From Victivallales bacterium (lineage in GTDB: Bacteria; Verrucomicrobiota; Lentisphaeria; Victivallales; Victivallaceae), in contig JAHOYW010000216.1 in NCBI GenBank assembly GCA_019038735.1, forward strand, positions 1-8,009: a stretch of 8,009 bases of DNA, in the 5' to 3' direction. The notes under the pieces were generated by a model. It did no database searches, was not told where the DNA came from, and saw only the letters and a program-made list of their open reading frames with translations. Position numbers and translations under genes: made by a program. Shown piece after piece: positions 1 through 7,284 of this stretch (position 1 is its first letter; the number at the start of each line of letters is the position of its first letter).

Positions 1-515
1 GTATAAGGCACCCATAAAGGAGGAAGTTTCTCGTTTTTGAAAAGTTCATCCAGAAGTTTTTTGCCGTTTTTAGCATTAACATAAGCCCCGACCGCGTCAG
101 GATGGAGGTGAATTATATATTTATCCAGAAGAGCGTGGAGTTGCGCTTCTACCGAAGGGCGAGCAGTGTGATCACAACTTAATTCCTTGTCGTCACAGGA
201 TGAAAAGAGACGGTTTACCACCTCGGTTTCTCTGGTACTTGTATCCAAGCTGGTTAAAGATTTATCTGTAAGAAGCGATAAAGCTGAAGCTAAATTAATC
301 CGGCGCCAGCCTTTATCCTTGCTCATATCCTTTAAAGCTGTTCCACTGGCTTTGATGAACATATATTTGTTATCACTGGTTTTCACCGAGGTGTTACCGC
401 CTCCACCCTGAACCAGAGCAATATCTCCACCTACTATTTTTGAAATTTTTATTAATGTTGTTAAATCAGAATCGCTTGATTGAGCGACAGTTTGTTTTTT
501 TGGAATAGTAGCCAT
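1..515 (-). CDS. Class II aldolase/adducin-family protein, N-terminal part (partial at window edge); probable rhamnulose-1-phosphate aldolase of the operon
   Basis: The first 171 codons are present and the reading frame runs off the left edge. Near residues 36-45 there is a QGGGGNTSVK motif, then IKASGTALKDM near 54-64. RPSVEAQLHALL (about 119-130) carries a Glu at 123, and HLHPD at 136-140 supplies the HxH zinc ligands expected of class II (fuculose/rhamnulose-phosphate type) aldolases. The poly-Gly and KASGT style resembles the larger COG3347-type aldolases, some of which carry a C-terminal short-chain dehydrogenase, more than the roughly 270-residue E. coli RhaD. Whether a dehydrogenase domain follows cannot be seen. 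The start is the ATG at 515, with an AAAGGA ribosome site about 7 bases upstream. It lies 17 bp after the PHP gene and is last of the visible operon. By context it would split L-rhamnulose-1-phosphate into DHAP and L-lactaldehyde. The family is clear; the substrate is inferred from the neighbours. Confidence 0.85.
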   Translation of the reverse strand, partial: MATIPKKQTVAQSSDSDLTTLIKISKIVGGDIALVQGGGGNTSVKTSDNKYMFIKASGTALKDMSKDKGWRRINLASALSLLTDKSLTSLDTSTRETEVVNRLFSSCDDKELSCDHTARPSVEAQLHALLDKYIIHLHPDAVGAYVNAKNGKKLLDELFKNEKLPPLWVPY

Positions 516-532
516 AGTTGATCCTTTTGATA

Positions 533-1870
533 TTAACAAATAATTGCTAATATTTGTTCTGGTTTAATGTTTCTAGACAAGTTTTTGAGTAATTTTTCCT
601 GTCCAACTTTTATTGTTTTACCTATTTCTTCAAAGAAATTATTTTTTTCTTCAATTGTTTGGAAATTATCTTCAGCCCATTGCCCGGTATATCCTAAACC
701 ACACTGTTTCTGCAAAACTGAATGAGCATAGACAATATAAGAACCCTTCAAAAATTCATCCTGCAAGGGGGAGAGCTCTGTCGATTTATAATCATCAACA
801 AATTTTTGACCCGGAGAATTCATTTCCGTACCGGCAATCAGAGGCAGGTTTAGTTTCTTAGTCAAATCAACTATTTTGTATAATTCTTTGCATTTTAAAT
901 CATTGTCTCCCAAACCTGGTGTGTAGTTGCGGTCAGGGACAATATTTACAGCCGCGACACCGCTACTCATGGCAATTTTCAGGAGTTCCTCAAGGTCTTG
1001 TTCTCCGTCAGAGCTTCCATCCAGCCATGCCAGAGTGGGAATACCGCCGGCAGCCAGCACAAAACTGTTCATATCCGCCATATTAGGGAAAGACCCGGCA
1101 TCGGGCATAACATATCCGACACCGCCTTGTTTCATGGTTTTTTGGCGAATAAGATTTAAAATATTTTTACTTTCCGGCAAGTCTGCCGCTGATATTTCCT
1201 CGCCAAGTTTTTCCGACCAGTAAGAGATCAGTTTATCATCTTCGCCAAACACAGCTCTGGCTTTACGGCTATATGCCAGACAAATATGCCGTTCCGTAGC
1301 ATTGCCGGAAGGAGTAAGTGGAATAACATCTTTTTCATAATCCAGTTCCACCGGGCTTAAATATTTATTAACCCGCAACATTAATTCCAGATTTCTTTTC
1401 TGGGCAACATCACGTAGCTTTTCTTTAAAAGTATCGGTTTTATCTCCAAATACAGCATCCGGGAAACCAATTCCCATGTGATAGGCGATACCCGGTTCTC
1501 CCGGAGAATTGATTGCCTTTTTCTCAAATTCCGGCACAAAAACACGGGACTCCATACCCGCACTGACTTTCAGACCCAGTATTTTACCTGCTTCCAGAAA
1601 TTCTTCCAATCCATCAAATACATCAAAATCAACTATGCCGGCTAAGCCCAAACCTGCTTTGCGTGCCAGCCAGGCAATTTTACTTGGAGAGTAGTTTTTA
1701 TAGTTATAAGAGTAGAAAGTATGGAAGTGAAGGTTCGTCTCTTTCCCGGGTTCAAGAAAGCAAATCTCACCTGCCTCAACTAATTTTTTAAGTTTTAATA
1801 AAGCTCCCTTCCTGTCTGCGGAATTAAAACTGTCAAGTTGCTGTTCAAGTTTTTCTATGTTATCAATCAT
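533..1870 (-). CDS. PHP-domain protein of unknown function inside the rhamnose operon
   Basis: This is a 445-residue soluble protein. A PHP (polymerase and histidinol phosphatase) metal-hydrolase fold is suggested by NLHFHTFYSYN near residues 47-57 (first HxH motif), GLAGIVDFDVFDGLEEF near 76-92, SAGMESR near 103-109 with the expected Glu, AYHMGIGF near 129-136, a segment resembling the insert region of TrpH-like PHP proteins (ATERHICLAYSRKA near 191-204), VLAAGGIPTLAW near 271-282, and PLIAGTEMNSPG near 343-354. By eye, several canonical ligands are changed: TDHD is VDFD, AHP is AWL and GSDxH is GTEMN. No signal peptide or membrane segment is seen. The ATG at 1870 is chosen because GGGA sits 6 bases upstream; a TTG at 1876 overlapping the rhaA stop is the alternative (447 residues). 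It lies 2 bp after rhaA and 17 bp before the aldolase, so it is almost certainly co-transcribed with rhamnose genes. The substrate is unknown; a sugar-phosphate or phosphodiester hydrolase or a non-catalytic role are possible. Confidence 0.75.
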   Translation of the reverse strand: MIDNIEKLEQQLDSFNSADRKGALLKLKKLVEAGEICFLEPGKETNLHFHTFYSYNYKNYSPSKIAWLARKAGLGLAGIVDFDVFDGLEEFLEAGKILGLKVSAGMESRVFVPEFEKKAINSPGEPGIAYHMGIGFPDAVFGDKTDTFKEKLRDVAQKRNLELMLRVNKYLSPVELDYEKDVIPLTPSGNATERHICLAYSRKARAVFGEDDKLISYWSEKLGEEISAADLPESKNILNLIRQKTMKQGGVGYVMPDAGSFPNMADMNSFVLAAGGIPTLAWLDGSSDGEQDLEELLKIAMSSGVAAVNIVPDRNYTPGLGDNDLKCKELYKIVDLTKKLNLPLIAGTEMNSPGQKFVDDYKSTELSPLQDEFLKGSYIVYAHSVLQKQCGLGYTGQWAEDNFQTIEEKNNFFEEIGKTIKVGQEKLLKNLSRNIKPEQILAIIC

Positions 1871-1872
1871 TT

Positions 1873-3138
1873 TCAATCCCGTTTGTTTAGAATATTTTTT
1901 TCATATTTTTCTACTTCATTTAGCCAAGCCAAGCCGACCGGAACATTTTGCTGAGCACAATAATAATCCCATACGGCAGCAACAGGAAGAAATTTTTGTT
2001 CCTCAAGTATCGCCAGACGTGAGGTGTAATTACCTTCATTTTCCAGAGTCTTGAGCTGTTCCGATGGTTCCAGTAAAGCCGCGCACAAAGCTTTAAGCAT
2101 ATTTCTACTACCAATGACCCAGGCGGCAATGCGGTTGATTGAGGCGTCAAAAAAGTCCAAGCCGATATGAACCCTGTCTTGGAATTTATTGCGGATAATT
2201 TCCTGAGCAATAGCGAGTAATTCCTCGTTGTAAGTTACGACATGATCGCTGTCCCATCTGACCGGACGGCTGACATGCAAAAGGATTTCATCGACAAACT
2301 GCAAAACCGACGAAATTTTATCTGAAACCACTTCAGTCGGATGAAAATGCCCGGTATCAAGACAAAGCAAAAGATTATTTTTCAGTGCGTAGCCCATGTA
2401 AAATTCATGTGAACCAACCACGCAACTTTCAGAACCAAGACCAAACAATTTGCTTTCAACAGCATCAAGATGATATTGTGGACTAACTTTTTCAGCACAC
2501 ATTTCATCAAGCGAAGCTTTAAGGCGGGCACGCGCGCCGTTGCGGTCGACCGGGATGTCTTTAAAACCGTCCGGTATCCAAATATTCATCACCGAAGGCG
2601 TTCCTAATTCTTTACCCATATATTCGCTAATTTTACGACAGGCTTTGCCGTGTGCTATCCAGAAATTACGAATATCATCATTATTACTACTGAGAGTAAA
2701 ACCACTGTCAGCTTTGGAATGAGCGAAAAATGTTGGATTAAAATCCATACCCATACCTTTAGCCTTAGCCCACTCAACCCAGTTTTTAAAATGTTCAGGC
2801 TTAATTTGATCGCGGTCTATAAATTCCCCGTCCGTTTCCATATAGCAGGCATGCAGATTCAAGCGATGCGTGCCGGGAATCAAAGACAAGGCTTCATCAA
2901 GATCGGCACGTAGTTCTTCGGGAGTGCGGGCACGTCCGGGATAATTACCGGTAGCCATGATTCCGCCCCCGCTGCTTCCAGCCTCGGCAACTTCAAAACC
3001 GCCGACATCATCACCCTGCCAGCAATGAATTGAAATTGGAATTTGCTTTAATTGTTCTAATGCCACATCCGTATCTATACCGAGCTCGGCATAGCGTTCT
3101 TTGGCTAACTGGTAAGCGCCTTGAATTGATTTGTTCAT
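1873..3138 (-). CDS. rhaA: L-rhamnose isomerase
   Basis: This 421-residue enzyme is full length (E. coli RhaA is 419) and converts L-rhamnose to L-rhamnulose in the cytoplasm, a metal-dependent aldose-ketose isomerisation on a TIM barrel. Family signatures include [12 protein letters not shown] near residue 38, NLHACY near 94 and MNIWIPDG near 184. All metal and catalytic residues recalled for E. coli RhaA (E234, D267, H294, D334; H270, D302, D304) appear here with a constant offset of six: E228, D261, H288, D328; H264, D296, D298. They lie in [29 protein letters not shown] and [17 protein letters not shown]. The ATG start at 3138 overlaps the rhaB stop by 4 bp (ATGA), with a GGGGA ribosome site just upstream. 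This is second in the operon after the kinase and is expected to be translationally coupled to it. Nothing looks damaged. Confidence 0.97.
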   Translation of the reverse strand: MNKSIQGAYQLAKERYAELGIDTDVALEQLKQIPISIHCWQGDDVGGFEVAEAGSSGGGIMATGNYPGRARTPEELRADLDEALSLIPGTHRLNLHACYMETDGEFIDRDQIKPEHFKNWVEWAKAKGMGMDFNPTFFAHSKADSGFTLSSNNDDIRNFWIAHGKACRKISEYMGKELGTPSVMNIWIPDGFKDIPVDRNGARARLKASLDEMCAEKVSPQYHLDAVESKLFGLGSESCVVGSHEFYMGYALKNNLLLCLDTGHFHPTEVVSDKISSVLQFVDEILLHVSRPVRWDSDHVVTYNEELLAIAQEIIRNKFQDRVHIGLDFFDASINRIAAWVIGSRNMLKALCAALLEPSEQLKTLENEGNYTSRLAILEEQKFLPVAAVWDYYCAQQNVPVGLAWLNEVEKYEKNILNKRD

Positions 3139-4595
3139 TTCTGTCCCCTGATTTGTTGAAAAGTATGCCAGGCATTATCCCAGCTCGCTTGATTGTTTGG
3201 AGTATAAGTCTTTATTTCAAAAGAAGCGGCTACTATTTTTCTTGCTTCAGACAAATCTTTGATATGTCCCAGCGCGATAGCCTGAACGATAAGATTTCCC
3301 ACCGCGGTGCCTTCACACGGTCCGGCAAATACCGGCAGTCCAGTTGCGTCGGCAGTGAATTGACAAAGCAATTCGTCCTGACAACCACCTCCGATAATAT
3401 GGATTTTGTTAATTTTCTGATTTTGAATTTCTCTTAACTGTTCTAAAGTTTCTTTGTAGAGAAAGCCAAGTCCTTCTAGAGCGCATCGTACATAAGCTCC
3501 ATCACTTTGCGGAGTTTTTTGTCCGGTTGCAAGGCAGTATTGGTCAATGGCTGTCATCATGCATTCCGGATTAAGGAAACTTGTATCATTCGGATCAATA
3601 AAGGTGTCAAATGCTTTAGCTTCCCGCGCTATATTTCCTAAGTCGCTATAGGAATAATCCTTTTCAAAACTATTTTTTAGTCCGCGGATGATCCATAATC
3701 CCATAATGTTTTTGAGCAACCTGAAAGTCCCGGCAACGCCGCCTTCGTTAGTAAAGTTATACTCCAAAGCCAAGTCAGTGCAAACCGCTTTTTCTATTTC
3801 AATTCCCATGAGCGACCAAGTACCGGAGCTTATATAAGCCCAGTCTTTGCCTGTCGCCGGAACTGCGGCAACTGCCGAGCCAGTGTCGTGAGTCGCGGGC
3901 AGAATTACCGGAATATCTGTTAAGCCTGTTTCGTCTTGAACAGAATCAAGCAACGATCCCAAAACTGTTCCCGGCAGAAGCGGTTTTGCGAAAAGACTTT
4001 TATCTATCTTTAAAATATCCAGCAAATCATCATCCCAGTCATTAGTTTTACTGTTCAGCATCTGGCTTGTTGTGGCTTCGGAATACTCGTTGGATTTTAT
4101 GCCGCTTAAGCAGTAATTCAAATAATCAGGAATCATTAAAAAACGTTTTGCCTTATCCAAATCGCCGTTTTCCCGTGCCGCCCATAATTGGTAAAGCGTG
4201 TTGTATTGCGCAAACTGAATACCGGTTTTGGCATAAATTTCGTTTTTCGGCACTAAGTCAAAGAATTTTTCCATCAAACCATCAGTGCGTGAATCACGAT
4301 ACGCAATAACCGGACAGGCAATATTATCCTTTTCATCAAGTAAAACGTAATCACATCCCCAAGTATCAATACCGATAGATAAAGGAGGGGTGGAAATTTG
4401 CTGCGCGGTCGTTTTTAAGCCTTTGAGGATTTCCGCAAAGAGCCCTTCCACATCCCAGCGGTAATGCCCCTTGTCAAACAACATCTTATTGTCAAAACGG
4501 AAAGTCTCATGCAAAACAAGAACAGAACCATCAAAGCTTCCATTAATAATTCTGCCACTTCCGGCGCCTATGTCTATTGCTAAATAATTATACAT
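3135..4595 (-). CDS. rhaB: L-rhamnulokinase (FGGY carbohydrate kinase family)
   Basis: This 486-residue kinase phosphorylates L-rhamnulose to L-rhamnulose-1-phosphate with ATP. The actin-like FGGY fold is shown by [10 protein letters not shown] at the N-terminus, [15 protein letters not shown] near 73-87, YRDSRTDG near 99-106, [15 protein letters not shown] near 125-139, [14 protein letters not shown] near 233-246, [10 protein letters not shown] near 255-264 and [13 protein letters not shown] near 400-412. With the ATG at 4595, the Asp in PATHDTG is residue 237, matching the catalytic Asp237 recalled for E. coli RhaB and supporting this start. A TTG at 4607 would add four residues but is less likely. 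No clear Shine-Dalgarno sequence precedes the ATG; the leader is an unstructured CAA/AT-rich stretch. It is the first gene of the minus-strand operon, divergent from an AraC-family regulator. GGC-GCG-style nucleotide-binding loops are intact and no damage is seen. Confidence 0.96.
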   Translation of the reverse strand: MYNYLAIDIGAGSGRIINGSFDGSVLVLHETFRFDNKMLFDKGHYRWDVEGLFAEILKGLKTTAQQISTPPLSIGIDTWGCDYVLLDEKDNIACPVIAYRDSRTDGLMEKFFDLVPKNEIYAKTGIQFAQYNTLYQLWAARENGDLDKAKRFLMIPDYLNYCLSGIKSNEYSEATTSQMLNSKTNDWDDDLLDILKIDKSLFAKPLLPGTVLGSLLDSVQDETGLTDIPVILPATHDTGSAVAAVPATGKDWAYISSGTWSLMGIEIEKAVCTDLALEYNFTNEGGVAGTFRLLKNIMGLWIIRGLKNSFEKDYSYSDLGNIAREAKAFDTFIDPNDTSFLNPECMMTAIDQYCLATGQKTPQSDGAYVRCALEGLGFLYKETLEQLREIQNQKINKIHIIGGGCQDELLCQFTADATGLPVFAGPCEGTAVGNLIVQAIALGHIKDLSEARKIVAASFEIKTYTPNNQASWDNAWHTFQQIRGQK

Positions 4596-4644
4596 ATTAA
4601 AAACCAATTGTTGTTATTGTTTAATATACACGCATTTATTGCTG

Positions 4645-4673
4645 ATGTTATGTAATATTACAATATTTGTAAA
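4645..4673 (-). promoter_or_regulatory. Candidate sigma-70-type promoter for the rhaB operon
   Basis: Reading the minus strand, TTTACA (plus 4668-4673) and TAACAT (plus 4645-4650) are separated by exactly 17 bp. The -35 matches consensus at 5 of 6 positions and the -10 at 4 of 6, which is reasonable for an activator-dependent promoter. It would give a leader of about 40 nt before the rhaB ATG. A TATATT nearer the gene (plus 4622-4627) is an alternative -10 with a poor -35. Confidence 0.45.
4651..4662. promoter_or_regulatory. 12-bp perfect palindrome (possible operator) in the rhaB promoter spacer
   Basis: TGTAATATTACA is a perfect 12-bp palindrome lying between the candidate -35 and -10 of the rhaB promoter. 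A dimeric regulator bound here would block or remodel the promoter. AT-rich palindromes of this length also occur by chance, so the function is uncertain. Confidence 0.35.
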
Positions 4674-4681
4674 AACTTTCC

Positions 4682-4710
4682 TTGATTTTGTCGACAAAAA
4701 ATAGCATATT
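4682..4710 (+). promoter_or_regulatory. Candidate promoter for the AraC-family regulator gene
   Basis: TTGATT (4682-4687) and CATATT (4705-4710) are separated by 17 bp, each matching consensus at 4 of 6 positions. The pair overlaps the palindrome and direct repeats, which would allow autoregulation. The match is weak and other AT-rich hexamers are nearby. Confidence 0.3.
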
Positions 4711-4719
4711 AACGACAAA
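4686..4719. promoter_or_regulatory. Probable regulator binding region: palindrome plus 21-bp-spaced direct repeats
   Basis: TTTTGTCGACAAAA at 4686-4699 is a perfect 14-bp palindrome. The heptamer CGACAAA occurs at 4692-4698 and again at 4713-4719, exactly 21 bp apart on the same strand. Both copies are preceded by TT two bases away. Direct repeats two helical turns apart are the usual layout of AraC-family binding sites. The element lies upstream of the rhaB -35 and over the candidate promoter of the divergent regulator gene, so it could activate one and repress the other. Confidence 0.5.
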
Positions 4720-4739
4720 TATTTAAGGAAAGCAAGCTT

Positions 4740-5591
4740 ATGGCACATATTTTAAATATCAATAGCCTTGTTCTAGTAAAAGACTTTTTGATAACGATTG
4801 CGCGTCGGGACCCACAAGCTAAATTCCCGCGACACAGCCATGAGTTTTCAGAACTGGTGATAATCACCAAAGGGCACGGCACGCATATTGTTGACAATTT
4901 TGAGTTTTCGGTTGCAGTAGGAGATGTCTTGGTTATCAACGGTAAACATGAACATGAGTTTATCAAGATGGAGAATCTTTCTCTGGTCAATATAATATTT
5001 GACCCCACAAATCCAGCATTAACTAATTTAGATACAAGTGATTTACCAGGCTTTCGTTCATTATGTTTTTTGAAGCCTGAGAAACACAAAAGCTGTGAGT
5101 TTGGAAGCAGACTGCAATTATCTGGTGAAGACTTAAAAAAGGCTGAACGTCTGGTAGATAAGATTGAACAGGAATTACTTTCGACAAAGCCCGGATTCAA
5201 AACAATTGCCACAGCTTTATTGATAGAGTTACTTATTCGCCTAGCTCGCTGTTACAGCAAGAGTAACGATCCTAAAGCACTTTCGAGAATAACTGAGGCG
5301 ATAAATTATTTAAAGCATCATTACATGGAACAGATAAATTTTGTGAAGCTCGCACAGTCGGCGGGAATGTCGCCCAGAAGCTTCCAGCGCGCTTTTCTTC
5401 GAGCAACCGGAACTTCAGCACAAAACTATCTAATTACGACACGATTGAAGCGCGCCGCTGAATTTCTTAAATACCATAATTGCTCTGTTTCTGAAAGTGC
5501 TTATAGGGCAGGTTTCAAAGACAGTAATTATTTTACCCGTATTTTTACAAAATATATGAAGGTATCCCCCAAACATTTCCGGAGGGTGTAA
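4740..5591 (+). CDS. AraC-family transcriptional regulator, RhaR/RhaS-like
   Basis: This 283-residue protein has the full AraC/XylS layout. The N-terminal cupin sensor spans about residues 20-90. FPRHSHEFSELVIITKGHGT resembles the FPEHxHDFxELVIV segment of enterobacterial RhaR/RhaS, and it is followed by GDVLVINGKHEHEF and LVNIIFDP, where RhaR has LxNIIY. The C-terminal double helix-turn-helix spans about 183-283: first helix pair in INFVKLAQSAGMSPRSFQRAF, second in VSESAYRAGFKDSNYFTRIF, ending KVSPKHFRR. The ATG at 4740 has a good AAGGAA ribosome site (4725-4730) 9 bases upstream. It is divergent from rhaB with a 144-bp shared spacer, as rhaSR is to rhaBAD in E. coli. It most likely binds rhamnose and activates the operon. 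The family is certain; the rhamnose ligand is inferred from sequence resemblance and position. RhaR cannot be told from RhaS, and only one regulator is present here instead of the enterobacterial pair. Confidence 0.92.
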   Translation: MAHILNINSLVLVKDFLITIARRDPQAKFPRHSHEFSELVIITKGHGTHIVDNFEFSVAVGDVLVINGKHEHEFIKMENLSLVNIIFDPTNPALTNLDTSDLPGFRSLCFLKPEKHKSCEFGSRLQLSGEDLKKAERLVDKIEQELLSTKPGFKTIATALLIELLIRLARCYSKSNDPKALSRITEAINYLKHHYMEQINFVKLAQSAGMSPRSFQRAFLRATGTSAQNYLITTRLKRAAEFLKYHNCSVSESAYRAGFKDSNYFTRIFTKYMKVSPKHFRRV

Positions 5592-5728
5592 TATTTTGTT
5601 GTGAGCAATCATCTGAAATGAATCCTCTTTTTTCTTCTTTTCTTGCTTTTTATTCTTCTAAAAATTCACCCAGCCACCAAACCTGATTAGTTGTACTATG
5701 GATGTTGAATCGAAACATGAGGTATTTC
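5592..5728. other. Intergenic stretch with a pyrimidine-rich tract, no gene seen
   Basis: Between the AraC-family gene and the broken cysteine-rich gene there is no convincing reading frame or hairpin terminator. A nearly pure C/T tract runs from about 5623 to 5659, interrupted by only one G and one A. Its role is unknown. Confidence 0.5.
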
Positions 5729-5982
5729 ATGAGAATAATAAAAAAATGCAAAAATCCTGACTGTCATTATTATTTTGCTCCGAAACTTCGAACAAATACA
5801 ATCCGCATCAGGAGTGTTGCAGCCATCTCGAATGCAAAAGATATTGTGACAAATTACGCCAGCGTAATTATTATCGCAGTAAAATCCGTGATTCTGTTTG
5901 GCATGCGAGTTTAATGGGTCGCAATAAAAAACCACTATTATCTGTTGCAGCTTGCTCATCTGTTACATTAACTAATAATTAG
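5729..5982 (+). pseudogene. Frameshifted small cysteine-rich (zinc-ribbon-like) protein gene
   Basis: From the ATG at 5729 (GAGG ribosome site 6 bases upstream) the frame reads MRIIKKCKNPDCHYYFAP, a CxxxxC start typical of small zinc-binding proteins. It then continues without sense. In the frame shifted by +2, from about 5789 to a TAG at 5980-5982, the sequence reads NKYNPHQECCSHLECKRYC and then DKLRQRNYYRSKIRD. Joined, the two halves give C-x4-C ... C-x5-C, an aromatic/Pro linker and a basic tail. This matches my memory of small proteins in Planctomycetota and relatives with a CxNPxCxxxFxP ... QxYCSxxxCxR pattern. The sequence at 5781-5792 is CGAA, ACTT, CGAA; removing one 8-bp unit restores a single frame (FAP-NKYNPHQ). 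The function of the family is unknown to me. An unshifted 5702-5914 frame (70 aa) would lose the second cysteine pair. A sequencing error is an alternative to true decay. Confidence 0.5.
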
Positions 5983-6026
5983 GAGTGAACTTAGAAAAAA
6001 TATTTTTGCTTTTTTATCGCTATTTT

Positions 6027-6047
6027 TTTGTCAAAGTTATTGACAAA
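6027..6047. promoter_or_regulatory. Inverted repeat (possible operator) overlapping the -35 of the GntR/LacI-type regulator
   Basis: Perfect 8-bp arms, TTTGTCAA (6027-6034) and TTGACAAA (6040-6047), are separated by 5 bp. The right arm contains the whole -35 hexamer, so a bound dimer would exclude RNA polymerase. This is a good candidate for autorepression by the gene immediately downstream. It sits in an extremely AT-rich upstream region (from about 5990) that could also act as an UP element. Confidence 0.5.
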
Positions 6048-6068
6048 CAAAACAATATCATATATACT
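6040..6068 (+). promoter_or_regulatory. Strong sigma-70-type promoter for the regulator-pseudopilin cassette
   Basis: TTGACA at 6040-6045 is a perfect -35, followed after exactly 17 bp by TATACT at 6063-6068 (5 of 6 matches). Transcription should start near 6075. That gives a leader of about 20 nt before the ATG at 6097 and rules out the upstream in-frame TTG at 6028 as the translation start. Confidence 0.8.
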
Positions 6069-6089
6069 TGTTATAACTTTAACACAAGT
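6066..6089. promoter_or_regulatory. Second inverted repeat around the transcription start (possible operator)
   Basis: ACTTGT (6066-6071) and ACAAGT (6084-6089) form perfect 6-bp arms 12 bp apart. They overlap the -10 and expected start site and end 7 bp before the ATG. Inside the left arm region is GTTATAAC (6070-6077), an 8-bp palindrome. The TTGT/ACAA arms recall operators of AraR-like GntR/LacI chimeric repressors, though the spacing differs. Confidence 0.35.
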
Positions 6090-6096
6090 GTATCTT

Positions 6097-7284
6097 ATGA
6101 TTAAAAATTTACATGATGAATTACCGTTACGCATTCGAGTCCGTGAAAAAATCATGGAACTTGTGCATTCTCTTGATGTCGGGGCGAAAATTCCCAGTGA
6201 ACGCGAACTGTGCACCCATTATGATGTCAGTAAAATTACCCTCAGGCGGGCACTTAGAGATTTAATAGATCAGGGAATCCTTTATTCCCGGCAGGGCAAG
6301 GGGACATTTTTGAAGAAACGCTTGACCAAAAGCAAGAAAGCTCAGAGTAAAATACTCGGGCTTATAATCCCTGAAATAAAAAATCCTTTTACTGCAAGGA
6401 TTGCTGAGGGCGTGGAAATTGAAACGTCAAGATGCGGTTATAATCTGTTTCTTTCCTTTTATCGACCTAACCATCCTGAAGTTCAACTGACGCAGTTGCG
6501 TCAGTTGCTTAGCAGGCAATTGGACGGGCTGCTAATATTTGCAGACACGGCACTTGCCCGTAGATCAGAATATGTAAACCTATTGCGACATGCCGAAGAT
6601 CAGGGGATTTCGGTGGTTTTCATCGACCATTATTTCCCTGAGTTAAAAAATGCCCGCTGTGTAATGTCGGATAACGTTTCCGGGATGTATCAGGCCGTCG
6701 AACACCTTATTCTTCAGGGGCACCGTCGTCCATCCTTATTGGCTCTGGGAAAAGAACATAATGTATTGGATCAACTTCGCCATAAGGGTTTTCGGAATGC
6801 GATGCTGGATTACAAACTCCCCCCTGAACCGGTAATGAAGGCTGAATTGGGCGTTACCGGACACGAGGAATCAGCTTATAAAATCGTCAATGAATGGATT
6901 AAAAAATCGAACAAAGTCCTTCCTTTTGATGCCATTGTATGTATGCAGGACAATATAGCATACGGTGCTTACCGGGCCTTGCGGGATGCTGGGCTGAAAG
7001 TACCTGAAGACATAGCCCTTACCGGTTATGACAACCTTGACAGGGATTTATATAAAGCGGCAGGATTGGAATTAAGCTCTGTTGAGCAGCATCCAGAAAA
7101 AATGGGAGAAGAAGCCGCAAAATTACTGATTAACGATCTGAACGATTCTCCAGGTAAAACAAAAGCAAAACATATTTTGATTAAAACCGAGCTTGTGATT
7201 CGTTCTTCATGCGGAAGAGCATTCAAAAGTCCTATTCAAACAAAACAAAAAAAGGAGATTAAAAATGAAAAAGCTAACTCGTAA
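6097..7284 (+). CDS. GntR-headed, LacI-type sugar-binding transcriptional repressor (AraR-like architecture)
   Basis: This is a 395-residue chimeric regulator. Residues about 9-72 form a GntR winged helix: [14 protein letters not shown], then [23 protein letters not shown] and [12 protein letters not shown]. From about 85 to 372 there is a periplasmic-binding-protein-like LacI/GalR sensor domain: [109 protein letters not shown] and a final ELVIRSSCG. It probably releases DNA on binding a sugar; the sugar is unknown. The start at 6097 is chosen because a strong promoter ends at 6068, downstream of the TTG at 6028; no clear ribosome site precedes it. The last 20 or so residues are a Lys-rich tail beyond the normal domain end, encoded by DNA that also carries the pseudopilin's ribosome site and start. 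The overlap implies co-transcription and coupling with that gene. Confidence 0.93.
   Translation: MIKNLHDELPLRIRVREKIMELVHSLDVGAKIPSERELCTHYDVSKITLRRALRDLIDQGILYSRQGKGTFLKKRLTKSKKAQSKILGLIIPEIKNPFTARIAEGVEIETSRCGYNLFLSFYRPNHPEVQLTQLRQLLSRQLDGLLIFADTALARRSEYVNLLRHAEDQGISVVFIDHYFPELKNARCVMSDNVSGMYQAVEHLILQGHRRPSLLALGKEHNVLDQLRHKGFRNAMLDYKLPPEPVMKAELGVTGHEESAYKIVNEWIKKSNKVLPFDAIVCMQDNIAYGAYRALRDAGLKVPEDIALTGYDNLDRDLYKAAGLELSSVEQHPEKMGEEAAKLLINDLNDSPGKTKAKHILIKTELVIRSSCGRAFKSPIQTKQKKEIKNEKANS
7251..7257 (+). promoter_or_regulatory. Strong Shine-Dalgarno site of the pseudopilin, inside the regulator gene
   Basis: AAAGGAG lies 7 bases before the ATG at 7265 and within the last codons of the upstream regulator. 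It fixes the pseudopilin start and would let ribosomes finishing the regulator re-initiate. Confidence 0.8.

Noticed and set aside
187..411. Plus-strand 74-codon frame
   Set aside because: It is antisense to the class II aldolase, which explains the stretch fully.
613..1223. Plus-strand frames over the PHP gene
   Set aside because: They are antisense shadows without ribosome sites or recognisable domains.
4709..5212. A 167-codon minus-strand reading frame
   Set aside because: It is fully antisense to the well-supported AraC-family gene and has no family features.
5592..5728. Rho-independent terminator after the AraC-family gene
   Set aside because: T-rich runs are present but no GC-rich stem precedes them.
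5702..5914. A 70-residue intact protein
   Set aside because: Only the first part makes sense; the second cysteine pair and basic tail continue in another frame, so it is treated as a broken gene.
5996..6007. A-tract/T-tract palindrome AAAAATATTTTT as an operator
   Set aside because: It is low-complexity AT sequence likely to arise by chance; at most part of an UP element.
6028..6096. N-terminal extension of the GntR/LacI-type regulator from a TTG at 6028
   Set aside because: A near-perfect promoter (6040-6068) lies inside this stretch, and the GntR domain begins only after the ATG at 6097.
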